NCBI GenBank assembly: GCA_002421685.1
Contig: DISB01000001.1
Span: 1-46,741, forward strand
Origin: Bacteroidetes bacterium UBA6221
GTDB lineage: Bacteria > Bacteroidota > Bacteroidia > Chitinophagales > Chitinophagaceae
DNA: 46,741 bases
Reading direction: 5' to 3'
Shown here: in pieces, positions 1 to 8,528 of the stretch
How positions within the stretch are numbered: the first letter of the stretch is position 1
How the letters are laid out: each line of letters opens with the position of its first letter
Notes under the pieces: generated by a model
Told to the model about the DNA's origin: nothing
What the model saw: the letters and a program-made list of their open reading frames with translations, nothing else
Database searches by the model: none
Position numbers and translations under genes: made by a program

Positions 1-1633
1 TGGCATTGCCCAGTTTTACTACGCCTAGGTTAAGCTGAACTTCAAAGTTAGGGCAAGTCAGCACGTCAGGCTGCCCGGCCATATCAGGCCCTTGCATCAC
101 CTTTATCGTTACTGTGTCTTTATTGAAAGAAGGACAGTAGGGGTTAATAGTTGATGTTACCAGGTAGGTAGTGGTAGTTGATGGTGTAGCTACCGGGTTA
201 GCGCTGTTGGGGTTAGACAGGCTGCCACCTGACCCGCTAAGCACGGTCCACTCGTAGTTCGCACCGCCGGTTACACCCAGGAATGCAGGTTCACCATTAC
301 AGATACTGGTATCTGGAGACGCCTTCACAGGACCCCATATTGTCAAATCCACCACTCTCGCATACTGCAACATGATACCGGGCGGTTTACAAGTAGAGTC
401 CCTGATAAGTATGATAAAGCTATGGTTACCAATTTGACTTGCGGTAGGCTTCCAACTGAAACAGCCGGTAATCACATCAGTCTTGAGATTAGTATAAGTA
501 ATAGACGCGCCGGGTATGGACGTTGCCAGGTTGTCTTCTGCCAGCAATATCGCACCAGTGTCTGTTGAGCTGACTGTGAAACAGAATTGCAGTGTCTGTC
601 CTAAGCAACCATATACCCGGTTATTCAGGAACTGACCGCTATCGTTAATTGAAACAGTATCAACTGTAGGCGGAATTGTACTACAAGGTAGTACCTGTAC
701 CTGTATGTCGCGCATAATGTAACCGATTTCTACAGCCGAACCGTTGGCGCTTTTGTTAAATTCTCGGGTCTTCATAGCCACCACTCCAGAACCCTGTTGA
801 GTAGCTGTAAAGGTCATCTGGCCGTTTGCCCCGTTAAGGTTGAAAGTGTTACCGGTTTGGAAAGGATTATTAGTAAAGTTGTATATCGGAGGGGCCGGGG
901 GCGCCGGGTTTTGCATAGGTACGTTTGAGGGAGTGCTGGTACAGCTATTGGTATTCATGGGTTGTACCAATTGAGACCATAATGAATCTCCATCAGAATC
1001 CAGGGCACCGTTATTGTAGCTGTAAGCCTGATTAAGACACACATAAGGTATCGGCTTAACTGAATAGAAAGGCGATGAGTTATCCCAATTTATTCTTTGC
1101 CTATTCCGATACCTGAGACTCGAATGGAAGGTAATATTGCTGTTGAATGTGGTTTCAATATAGAAGTTATCCTGTCCTACCAGGTTGGTGGAGGTATTGC
1201 GGCAACAAAGCGAAACACCAAACCTCCAGTAATTACAATTAACCGGTAATGTTACGACACACATATACCACCATTCGCGATAGCCGGGAACTGCCGATGA
1301 GGTGTTATCGCATTTGTTGGTGTATTGTGAACATCCTGCGGACACCGGCGATCCGTTCGGTCGGTTGTCTGGCGGGAGTGTTCCCTGCCATTTATCCATC
1401 TGAACGTTGAATGTCTGGTTGTTGCACGTGTTAACACAGCACAACTGCCAGTTGCCGGGCTCTATCGAGCCGGTACAGTCCCTGTAGAATTTCAAAAAAA
1501 ACTGGTAGGTGGAGTCGTCAATGTGTACATATAGCAACTCGCCGCCGGAGGCGTGAGTCGCTGACGCCCGCTGTGTGGTGCAAATGATGCTGAAAATTGC
1601 GATCAGCGTTGTGAAGAGATGGCGTAACTTCAT
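1..1633 (-). CDS. Large secreted PKD/Ig-like protein, 3' end beyond window
   Basis: An open frame runs from an ATG at 1633 to the left edge without a stop, giving about 544 residues of a longer protein. The start MKLRHLFTTLIAIF followed by a small-residue ASA-type site is a Sec signal peptide. The first 150 residues are rich in Cys and Trp. Further on there are beta-sandwich modules with Cys-Gly pairs, and near the left edge a stretch (SICNGEPAFLGVTGGANYEW) typical of PKD-like or Ig-like repeats in Bacteroidota adhesins. Such proteins usually end in a gliding-motility or T9SS sorting domain, but that part is outside the window. Its substrate or partner cannot be told. The frame and signal peptide are clear; the family is inferred from composition. 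Confidence 0.8.
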   Translation of the reverse strand, partial: MKLRHLFTTLIAIFSIICTTQRASATHASGGELLYVHIDDSTYQFFLKFYRDCTGSIEPGNWQLCCVNTCNNQTFNVQMDKWQGTLPPDNRPNGSPVSAGCSQYTNKCDNTSSAVPGYREWWYMCVVTLPVNCNYWRFGVSLCCRNTSTNLVGQDNFYIETTFNSNITFHSSLRYRNRQRINWDNSSPFYSVKPIPYVCLNQAYSYNNGALDSDGDSLWSQLVQPMNTNSCTSTPSNVPMQNPAPPAPPIYNFTNNPFQTGNTFNLNGANGQMTFTATQQGSGVVAMKTREFNKSANGSAVEIGYIMRDIQVQVLPCSTIPPTVDTVSINDSGQFLNNRVYGCLGQTLQFCFTVSSTDTGAILLAEDNLATSIPGASITYTNLKTDVITGCFSWKPTASQIGNHSFIILIRDSTCKPPGIMLQYARVVDLTIWGPVKASPDTSICNGEPAFLGVTGGANYEWTVLSGSGGSLSNPNSANPVATPSTTTTYLVTSTINPYCPSFNKDTVTIKVMQGPDMAGQPDVLTCPNFEVQLNLGVVKLGNA

Positions 1634-1725
1634 AGTTTTTAGTATTTAAAATTTTTGATTTATCGTATTGTTTACAATAGACGTTAAAAAAAAGTCAAAG
1701 GTTTGCTTAATTTGTTAAATAGCTT

Positions 1726-1733
1726 CAAATATA
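1726..1733 (-). promoter_or_regulatory. Possible -7 element for the secreted protein gene
   Basis: On the minus strand this reads TATATTTG, a perfect match to the Bacteroidota -7 consensus TAnnTTTG. Transcription would start near 1719 and leave a leader of about 85 bases. I see no convincing -33 TTG at the expected distance, and the surrounding DNA is very AT-rich, so chance is possible. Confidence 0.35.
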
Positions 1734-1865
1734 GTATATATAGATTGTATTTTTTCGCATGACACATCATAAAGAGTGCTTACAAATATGTAAAATTCAT
1801 TTTTTGTTACGCTCTTTTTTAATCTGTAATTAAATATTATAAAAAATAATTTAACGTTAAGAAAT

Positions 1866-2522
1866 ATGGTAAATCAAAAAAAAATTGGAATTATTGGTTC
1901 CGGGTTGGTGGCCAAAGTCCTCGGAAATGGTTTTTTAGCGCTTGGGCACACTGTTATGCTCAGTTCCAGGGATATTACTAAACTGAGTGATTGGAAAGAA
2001 AAGGGAAAAGAAAACGCCCTAGTTGGCAGTTTCAAAGAGGCTGCCGAGTTTGGCGAAATATTGGTACTGGCCGTCTCCGGCCGGATTGCAACCGAAGCTA
2101 TTGAAAGCGCCGGTCCTCAGTATTTCAACGGGAAGACGGTGATTGACCCAACGAACCCTATATCTGAAAACCCACCGGTAAATGGCGTACTTGGCTTTTT
2201 TACGGGTGCAGATGAGTCATTGATGGAGATACTGCAGGCACGCTATCCCGAAGCTAATTTTGTAAAAGCGTTTAACAGTGTTGGCAATGCGTATATGGTC
2301 AATCCCTCGTTTAAGGAAGGAAAGCCTTCCATGTTTATTTGCGGCAATAATGATGAAGCTAAAATGGAAGTGAGCAGCATACTTGATGCCTTTGGCTGGG
2401 AAACAGAAGATATGGGTAAGGCGACTGCGGCCAGGGCGATTGAGCCCCTATGTATTCTCTGGTGCATACCGGGTTTCCTGCGCAACGAATGGAACCACGC
2501 TTTTAAGCTGGTTAAAGCATGA
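1866..2522 (+). CDS. NADP-binding oxidoreductase, F420-dependent-reductase-like fold
   Basis: A 218-residue protein with an N-terminal Rossmann motif GIIGSGLVAKVLGNGF (residues 8-23) and the next landmark MLSSRD, where the Ser-Arg pair after strand beta-2 suggests NADP rather than NAD. VIDPTNPI and the FVKAFNSVGN block match the coenzyme F420-dependent NADP oxidoreductase/NADP-dependent reductase family (Pfam F420_oxidored). Bacteroidota generally lack F420, so the hydride partner is probably another small molecule. The gene stands alone, with a 232-base AT-rich gap upstream and the ABC pair downstream in the same direction. The substrate is unknown. Confidence 0.8.
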   Translation: MVNQKKIGIIGSGLVAKVLGNGFLALGHTVMLSSRDITKLSDWKEKGKENALVGSFKEAAEFGEILVLAVSGRIATEAIESAGPQYFNGKTVIDPTNPISENPPVNGVLGFFTGADESLMEILQARYPEANFVKAFNSVGNAYMVNPSFKEGKPSMFICGNNDEAKMEVSSILDAFGWETEDMGKATAARAIEPLCILWCIPGFLRNEWNHAFKLVKA

Positions 2523-2586
2523 GATGTCCTTTTTTTTAACGTAGTTTGCCCTGCTGTATTTTAACAGCCTGCAATACATTTGCTAT

Positions 2587-3384
2587 ATGGAGCCGATCAT
2601 AACTATCAGGAACCTTTCAAAGTCGTATGGTGAAAAGGTGGCCTTAAATAACATAAGCCTTGACGTGTATCCGGGCCAGATAATAGGATATATTGGGCCA
2701 AACGGTGCCGGAAAGTCAACCACTGTAAAAATACTAGCGGGTATCATACAGGATTACTCCGGCGATGTGCATGTCGCGGGCATCAACCTGGCCGAAAACG
2801 TACTGGAGGTAAAGAAGAAAATAGGGTATATCCCGGAACTGCCCGAAATGTACGACCTGCTTACGCCCAGGGAATATCTTACTTTCATTGGTAAGTTGTT
2901 CCACCTGTCAGACGATGTCATCGAATCCCGCACCGTGAGAATGTTGGATTCGTTTGGCCTGAAAGACAATTTAGACCAGCGCATGGACAGCTTTTCAAAA
3001 GGTATGCGCCAGAAGGTGCTTATTGTCTCGGGCTTGCTCCACAATCCCCAAATTGTGATATTGGACGAACCTTTGTCAGGACTGGATGCCAATGCGGTGA
3101 TTATGGTAAAGGAATTACTGCAGGTATTGAAAGCAGAAGGAAGGACCATATTTTACTGTTCGCACATGATGGATGTGGTGGAGCGCGTTTCTGACCGTAT
3201 TGTACTTATTGACAAAGGAGTAATTGTCGCCGACGGCACTATTGAGGAACTGCGCAAAGACAGCAGCGATTCATTGGAGAAAATATTTGCCAAGCTTACC
3301 TCGTCGGACGATACCGTACAGCGTGCAGGTTCATTTGCATCGGCATTTACAGACCACATGGAAAAACCAACTGCGGATGAATAA
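2587..3384 (+). CDS. ABC transporter ATP-binding protein
   Basis: 265 residues with Walker A GPNGAGKST (37-45), a variant signature FSKGMRQ (136-142) in place of LSGGQ, Walker B VILDE (157-161) and a switch His in YCSHMMD. The FSKGM variant and the length are typical of ATPases that energise ABC-2 type exporters (drug, lipid or Na+ efflux). The last 8 bases overlap the start of the permease gene, so the two are translationally coupled and should form one complex at the inner membrane. The transported substrate cannot be read from the sequence. Confidence 0.9.
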   Translation: MEPIITIRNLSKSYGEKVALNNISLDVYPGQIIGYIGPNGAGKSTTVKILAGIIQDYSGDVHVAGINLAENVLEVKKKIGYIPELPEMYDLLTPREYLTFIGKLFHLSDDVIESRTVRMLDSFGLKDNLDQRMDSFSKGMRQKVLIVSGLLHNPQIVILDEPLSGLDANAVIMVKELLQVLKAEGRTIFYCSHMMDVVERVSDRIVLIDKGVIVADGTIEELRKDSSDSLEKIFAKLTSSDDTVQRAGSFASAFTDHMEKPTADE

Positions 3385-5161
3385 GTTCCTCTTGTTTCTG
3401 TTAATGATTCCTTCTGCTTTGTGGAAGCGCCTGGGGGCTGACGTCGAACAACTTCGCGCAATATTACATGTGAAGTTGATGATGGACAACCGTAAACCGC
3501 TGTCTTTTGGCAACAACAGGGGGGTAGAACACAAAAAGAAAAAAGACCGTAAATACACCACCTGGCTTACGATGCTGTTTTCTTTTTTTATGGGTTTTGT
3601 GTACGTGTTCCCGATCATCATTACAGAGTTCGACCCGGTGATAGGCCTGGCTTTCTTTTACACAATGTTCATATTTATTTTCACTTTCACCCTCATCACA
3701 GATTTCGCCAACGTACTCATAGATACCAAAGACAAATTTGTATTGTTTTCGCGGCCGGTCAGCGACCGTACCATTATGCTTTCGCGGTTATTGTATATAA
3801 TGATATACCTGCTGCGGCTGGTGATACCTATGTCCTTGCCTGCCTGGATAGTGTTTGGTATTATTAAAGGATGGAAAGGGGCGCTGTTTTTTCCGTTCCC
3901 GCTTGTGCTGCTGGTTTTTGTCGTCCTTTTCCTGGTCAGCGCTTTATACCTGTTGATGCTGAGGCTCGCAAGCCCGGGACGATTTAAGGATGTACTGAAC
4001 TATTTTCAGATCGGCTTTTCGATAGTCTTCTTTGCGGTGTGGATGATATCATCGCGTATGATCAATCCTGAAGGCTTTAAGGAACTGCGGGTAGAGGCTT
4101 ATGATGGGGTAAAGTACTTTCCCTCTTACTGGATAGCCGTCTGCTGGACATGGGTAGAAGGTGCGGCGAAGGTATTGCCGGGTACCCGGTGGATGAGTAT
4201 CCTGGCAATTCTGTTCCCCATCGCCAGTCTTTGGGCGACAGTGAAATTCCTGGCCCCGCACTTTATCAGGGGCCTTGTTGCATCCGATAACGACAACGCA
4301 CCGGCTGTGCCTGTTGCAAAATCTTCCGGTAAAAAAAGCAAAAAACAATTTTACACATGGGCGAACCTGTTTAACAAAAGTGACGCGGCAAAAGCAGGCT
4401 TCGTGCTCACATGGCTGCAAACCTCACGCAGCCGCACATTTAAAATGCGGGTTTATCCGTCGTTTGCATACGTGCCGGTTTATTTTTTCTTTATACTCAT
4501 GCAGGGCGGGCGTTCTTTTACAGATGTATGGGACAACCTCTCCGAAGGCCAGGGATATATTGGCTTATTATACCTCACCACGTTTGTTATAATGCAGGCT
4601 ATTAATTATATCACCATGTCAGAGCAATACAAAGCGGCGTGGGTTTACTATGCTACTCCTGTTGATAAGCCTGGCGATGTAATAGCAGGTGCCTACCGGG
4701 CTATGTGGGTAAAGTATTTTATGCCGTTCATGGCGGCTATCTCAGTTTTTGTCTTGTTCATTTGGGGAGGCTCCGTATTATTCGATATCATTCTTGCCAC
4801 GGTAAACATTACACTGTTCTCAGTAGTTATCATGCGCATGAGCAATCGGGCATTGCCTTTTTCTAGAAAAGAGCAAATGAAAGATTCAGGTTTCAGGACG
4901 ATGGTACGTGTGTTAGGCACTATGTTGTTGATGGGAGCCCTTTGGATAACGCATTATGGCATTAGCAACTTGTTTTATCTCGACAAGGTCGTGAATAATA
5001 CTTTCCTGTCCGCCTTTATCAGCACCACATGGTTAACTGTCTTGTCGCTGGTGTTAAAACTGGTATTCCTGGTTTTGTCATCGGTCTTCTTGTGGCTGGT
5101 ATTCGATAGCCTTAGGAATACCGACTGGAAATCCCTCCAGAAATCCGAACAATATTTATAG
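3377..5161 (+). CDS. ABC exporter membrane subunit
   Basis: The frame is open from 3224, but I place the start at the ATG at 3377 (MNKFLLFLLMIPSAL), which overlaps the ATPase stop by 8 bases; the earlier part is only the ATPase gene read out of frame. This gives 594 residues with about a dozen hydrophobic segments in two blocks, separated by a Lys-rich cytoplasmic loop (SSGKKSKKQF). This resembles the large ABC-2-like permeases paired with single ATPases in Bacteroidota. The only firm functional clue is the coupling to the ATPase gene. It is followed after 27 bases by the M1 peptidase gene. Confidence 0.8.
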   Translation: MNKFLLFLLMIPSALWKRLGADVEQLRAILHVKLMMDNRKPLSFGNNRGVEHKKKKDRKYTTWLTMLFSFFMGFVYVFPIIITEFDPVIGLAFFYTMFIFIFTFTLITDFANVLIDTKDKFVLFSRPVSDRTIMLSRLLYIMIYLLRLVIPMSLPAWIVFGIIKGWKGALFFPFPLVLLVFVVLFLVSALYLLMLRLASPGRFKDVLNYFQIGFSIVFFAVWMISSRMINPEGFKELRVEAYDGVKYFPSYWIAVCWTWVEGAAKVLPGTRWMSILAILFPIASLWATVKFLAPHFIRGLVASDNDNAPAVPVAKSSGKKSKKQFYTWANLFNKSDAAKAGFVLTWLQTSRSRTFKMRVYPSFAYVPVYFFFILMQGGRSFTDVWDNLSEGQGYIGLLYLTTFVIMQAINYITMSEQYKAAWVYYATPVDKPGDVIAGAYRAMWVKYFMPFMAAISVFVLFIWGGSVLFDIILATVNITLFSVVIMRMSNRALPFSRKEQMKDSGFRTMVRVLGTMLLMGALWITHYGISNLFYLDKVVNNTFLSAFISTTWLTVLSLVLKLVFLVLSSVFLWLVFDSLRNTDWKSLQKSEQYL

Positions 5162-5188
5162 TTATTATTGTAAAAAAGAAAGAAACTA

Positions 5189-7066
5189 ATGTTGAAAAAA
5201 CTGGTTACTGCACTGCTGTTATTGACTGTAATATCCTGTAAAGACAATGAACAAGCTGCCGGAACGGATAAGCATGTAGTGAAAGACAAACACACACAAA
5301 GCAACGCCGACAGCGTAGGAATAAAGCACCTGGACCTGGATGTAAAGGTAGATTTTGATGAGCGTGTCATCATAGGCCGTGCTTCATGGAATATCGATAA
5401 CAGCAAATACCAAAAGGATGAATTGATACTGGACGCCTATCGTCTTACCGTGGACAGTGTTGTTGTGGATGGCAATAAAGCGCAGCACTCCTGGGGACCG
5501 TCAGTTACCCACTTGGGTACAGCTTTAAAAATACCTATCGGTGAAAACAGCAGCCGTGTGGACATATATTACCGCTCGGACCCGGGCGCAAACGCCCTGC
5601 AATGGCTGGAGCCACAACAGACTTCCGGCAAAAAGCATCCTTTTCTCTACACACAGTCGGAAAGTATTTATGCCCGCTCATGGATACCTGCGCCGGACGG
5701 GCCGGGCATACGGTTTACTTATACAGCTAAAGTATCTGTGCCTGCCGGATTGATGGCGCTGATGAGCGCTGAAAACCTGCAACAGAAAAATGACAGCGGT
5801 ATCTATCATTTTAAAATGGATATACCGATACCTGCTTATCTTATGGCTCTTGCTGTAGGCGATGTTGAGTTCAAGGCTATTGATGAACGTACAGGTGTTT
5901 ATGCCGACCCGGCAATCATTGATATGGCGCACCACGAATTTGCCGAGGTAGGAGAAATGGTGAATGTTGCTGAATCGCTGTACGGCACTTACCGCTGGGG
6001 TAGGTACGATATATTGGTTTTGCCATCCGGTTTTCCATTGGGTGGAATGGAAAACCCCAGGCTGACCTTTGCCACGCCTACTATCATCGCCGGCGACCGC
6101 TCGCTCACCAACCTTATTGCGCACGAACTGGCGCACAACTGGAGCGGCAACCTGGTGACTAATGCAACATGGAATGACTTTTGGCTGAACGAGGGTTTTA
6201 CCGTGTACTTTGAACGCCGCCTGACTGAGAAGATGACAGATAAGAGCTATGCCGATATGCTATGGGAACTGGGTTACCAGGACCTGGAAAAAACTATTGC
6301 CGACCTGCAGGCCGACGACAACATGAAAGATTCTCACCTGAAGCTGGACCTGGAAGGCCGCGACCCGGACGAAGGGCTTACAGATATTGCATACGAAAAA
6401 GGCGCACTCTTCCTGAAGCATATAGAAAACAACGTGGGGCGTGAGCGCATAGACGCTTTCCTGAAAGGATATTTCGATGCACACGCGTTTTCGACAATAA
6501 CTACTGAGGAGTTCCTCTCCTATCTTGATGAGCAATTGATAAAAGGGGACAAGGCCCTTGCAGACAAGATTAATGTGGACGCATGGGTGTATGGTCCCGG
6601 CATACCTGCCGGCGCCCCCCGTGCCGACAGGGAACGCTTTGAAAAGGTAGACACCGAACGGGAAAAATTCTTGTCCGGCACGGTGCCCGCGTCATTAAAT
6701 ACACAAAACTGGACTACGTACGAATGGCTGCACTTCCTGCGTAAAATGCCCAAACCTTTGGCGATAGGGCAAATGGCGGCGTTGGACAAGCAGTATAATT
6801 TCACCAATAGCGGAAACAGTGAGATAGCCGACCAATGGTATGTAATGGCCATAGCGGCCAATTACCAAAAGGCATACCCGGCCATGGACGACTTCCTGGG
6901 CAGGGTGGGCCGCCGAAAATTTTTAGAGCCCCTGTATGAAGAAATGATGAACACAGGTAAGGAAGCTATGGCTAGAGATATCTATACCAGGTATCGTGGC
7001 AATTACCATCCGCTGGCACAGGGCACCTTCGACAAGACCGTGCTGAAGGAAAAGGATAAGCAGTAA
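5189..7066 (+). CDS. M1 family aminopeptidase, leukotriene A4 hydrolase-like lipoprotein
   Basis: 625 residues. The zinc site is HELAH (312-316) with the third ligand Glu335 in NEGF, and the substrate-binding GGMENP (285-290) is the GAMEN equivalent. QSESIYARSWIPAPDGPG is the conserved block of leukotriene A4 hydrolase-type M1 enzymes, and the C-terminal third begins with VYGPGIP as in that subfamily. A lipoprotein signal ends at Cys17 (TVISC), so the enzyme is probably membrane-anchored in the periplasm or outer membrane and trims N-terminal residues from peptides. It follows the ABC exporter genes by 27 bases and may be co-transcribed with them. Epoxide hydrolase activity is known only for eukaryotic relatives and should not be assumed. 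Confidence 0.92.
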   Translation: MLKKLVTALLLLTVISCKDNEQAAGTDKHVVKDKHTQSNADSVGIKHLDLDVKVDFDERVIIGRASWNIDNSKYQKDELILDAYRLTVDSVVVDGNKAQHSWGPSVTHLGTALKIPIGENSSRVDIYYRSDPGANALQWLEPQQTSGKKHPFLYTQSESIYARSWIPAPDGPGIRFTYTAKVSVPAGLMALMSAENLQQKNDSGIYHFKMDIPIPAYLMALAVGDVEFKAIDERTGVYADPAIIDMAHHEFAEVGEMVNVAESLYGTYRWGRYDILVLPSGFPLGGMENPRLTFATPTIIAGDRSLTNLIAHELAHNWSGNLVTNATWNDFWLNEGFTVYFERRLTEKMTDKSYADMLWELGYQDLEKTIADLQADDNMKDSHLKLDLEGRDPDEGLTDIAYEKGALFLKHIENNVGRERIDAFLKGYFDAHAFSTITTEEFLSYLDEQLIKGDKALADKINVDAWVYGPGIPAGAPRADRERFEKVDTEREKFLSGTVPASLNTQNWTTYEWLHFLRKMPKPLAIGQMAALDKQYNFTNSGNSEIADQWYVMAIAANYQKAYPAMDDFLGRVGRRKFLEPLYEEMMNTGKEAMARDIYTRYRGNYHPLAQGTFDKTVLKEKDKQ

Positions 7067-7126
7067 ACTGTTATTCCAACTTGCATTCTCCAGTCCGCTA
7101 ACATCTTGACTACTTACTTACTACGT

Positions 7127-7744
7127 CTATTTATAAGCCTGCATCTCCACCTGCTCATTGCAGAAGTAATATTCGCGGATATCGTTGGAGGCCACGATGA
7201 CGAGTCTGTTCCGGGTGTATTGTTCTACCCAGGCGCGGTATTGCTGTACACCTGTATCGTCCAGGTTGGTACAGGGCTCGTCCAGCAGCAGCACGGGGCT
7301 ATTGGTGAATATGGCCTGCGCCAGCTTTACTCTTTGCTTCATGCCCGATGAATAATCGGCAATAGGCTTATGCTGCGCATCCTGCAGACCGGTGGCCGTT
7401 ACCACATCTTCGATGCTTAGGCCAGGGTAAATGTCCTTGAATGAATAATGGAACCTGAGAAATTCAAGCAGGGTAAATTCTTCTACTATCTCCTGCGAGG
7501 GAGCGGTGAAGCTGATGTGGTTAAAGAGCTTTTCCGGCGCTAATTTCTGGCCGCTGTCTTCGTAAATCAGTTTTCCTGTTGACGCGGCCTGCATACCGGC
7601 TATGATGCGCAGCAGGGTAGACTTGCCGCTGCCGTTAGGCCCCAATATGGCATATGCGCCGGGCGATGTGAAACTTAAGTTTACGTCTTTGAATATCCAG
7701 TGCCGCTGAAAGCGTTTGCTTATATGCTCAAGATATATCTTCAT
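7127..7744 (-). CDS. ABC transporter ATP-binding protein in the lpx operon
   Basis: 205 residues with Walker A GPNGSGKST, signature YSSGMKQR and Walker B VLLLDEP, and a conserved switch-region stretch near the C-terminus in place of a canonical His. It is shorter than most ATPases and no permease gene lies beside it. Its start codon lies inside lpxA: the two genes overlap by 17 bases, so translation is probably coupled. The location suggests a link to envelope lipid transport, but the YSSGMKQR signature is closer to ABC-2 exporter ATPases than to LptB. The permease must be encoded elsewhere. ABC function is certain, the substrate unknown. Confidence 0.85.
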   Translation of the reverse strand: MKIYLEHISKRFQRHWIFKDVNLSFTSPGAYAILGPNGSGKSTLLRIIAGMQAASTGKLIYEDSGQKLAPEKLFNHISFTAPSQEIVEEFTLLEFLRFHYSFKDIYPGLSIEDVVTATGLQDAQHKPIADYSSGMKQRVKLAQAIFTNSPVLLLDEPCTNLDDTGVQQYRAWVEQYTRNRLVIVASNDIREYYFCNEQVEMQAYK

Positions 7745-8528
7745 TGTGCCTGCTGATATATCCTTTCATGATGCCGCGGCCCGTTTCGCGTATGAAGGTG
7801 ATGATCTCGTCCCGCTCGTCCGATACGGGTATTTCAGTTTCGATTATGCTCAGGGCCTTCGATGTATTATAACCCCTTACAAAAAGTATCCTGTATATAT
7901 CCAGTATATGATTGATCTTGTCAATAGAATAACCGCGACGTTTCAGGCCCACGGAGTTAACGCCAACATATGAAAGCGGCTCGCGCGCGGCTTTTACATA
8001 AGGGGGCACGTCTTTGCGCACCAGCGAGCCACCGGTGATGAAGGCATGCGAGCCTATGCGGACGAATTGCTGCACTGCGGTAAGTCCTGCCAGTATTACA
8101 TGGTCGCCCACCACGATATGGCCGGCAAGGGTAGTGTTGTTGGAGAATATGCAATGGTCGCCCACTATGCAGTCGTGCGCAATGTGTGTATAAGCCATTA
8201 TCAGGCAGTTGTTGCCTATCACGGTCTGGTTCCTGTCAGACGTACCGCGGTTGATAGTAACACACTCGCGTATAGTGGTATTGTCGCCTATGATCACCCT
8301 TGTATCTTCGCCTTTGTATTTCAGGTCTTGCGGAATGGCTGATATGACCGAACTGGGGAATATCCTGCAGTTCTTGCCAATGCGCGCTCCTTCCATAATG
8401 GTGACATTGCTGCCTATCCATGTGCCTTCACCTATTTCCACGTTGCGGTGGACGGTAGTAAAAGGGTCAATTTTTACATTAGGCCCGATCTTCGAATCGG
8501 GGTGAATATATGTAAGTGGGTGTATCAT
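7728..8528 (-). CDS. lpxA: Acyl-ACP:UDP-N-acetylglucosamine O-acyltransferase
   Basis: LpxA performs the first step of lipid A synthesis, moving a 3-hydroxyacyl chain from acyl carrier protein to UDP-GlcNAc in the cytoplasm. The 266-residue protein starts with hexapeptide repeats (IGPNVKIDPFTTV and onwards) that form a left-handed beta-helix, contains the catalytic His in AYTHIAHDCIVGDH, and ends in the C-terminal helical domain. Length is normal for the family. Its ATG overlaps the stop of lpxC-fabZ by 4 bases, so the order lpxD, lpxC-fabZ, lpxA is one tight minus-strand operon. Confidence 0.97.
   Translation of the reverse strand: MIHPLTYIHPDSKIGPNVKIDPFTTVHRNVEIGEGTWIGSNVTIMEGARIGKNCRIFPSSVISAIPQDLKYKGEDTRVIIGDNTTIRECVTINRGTSDRNQTVIGNNCLIMAYTHIAHDCIVGDHCIFSNNTTLAGHIVVGDHVILAGLTAVQQFVRIGSHAFITGGSLVRKDVPPYVKAAREPLSYVGVNSVGLKRRGYSIDKINHILDIYRILFVRGYNTSKALSIIETEIPVSDERDEIITFIRETGRGIMKGYISRHNEDIS

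Noticed and set aside
1252..1437. 61-codon minus-strand frame inside the first gene
   Set aside because: It lies in a different frame from the long open secreted-protein gene, which has a signal peptide and consistent composition.
2575..2582. TACATTTG, a perfect -7 element, before the ABC ATPase gene
   Set aside because: It ends only 4 bases before the ATG, so transcription would start inside the gene; a TTTG at 2545 is also too far away.
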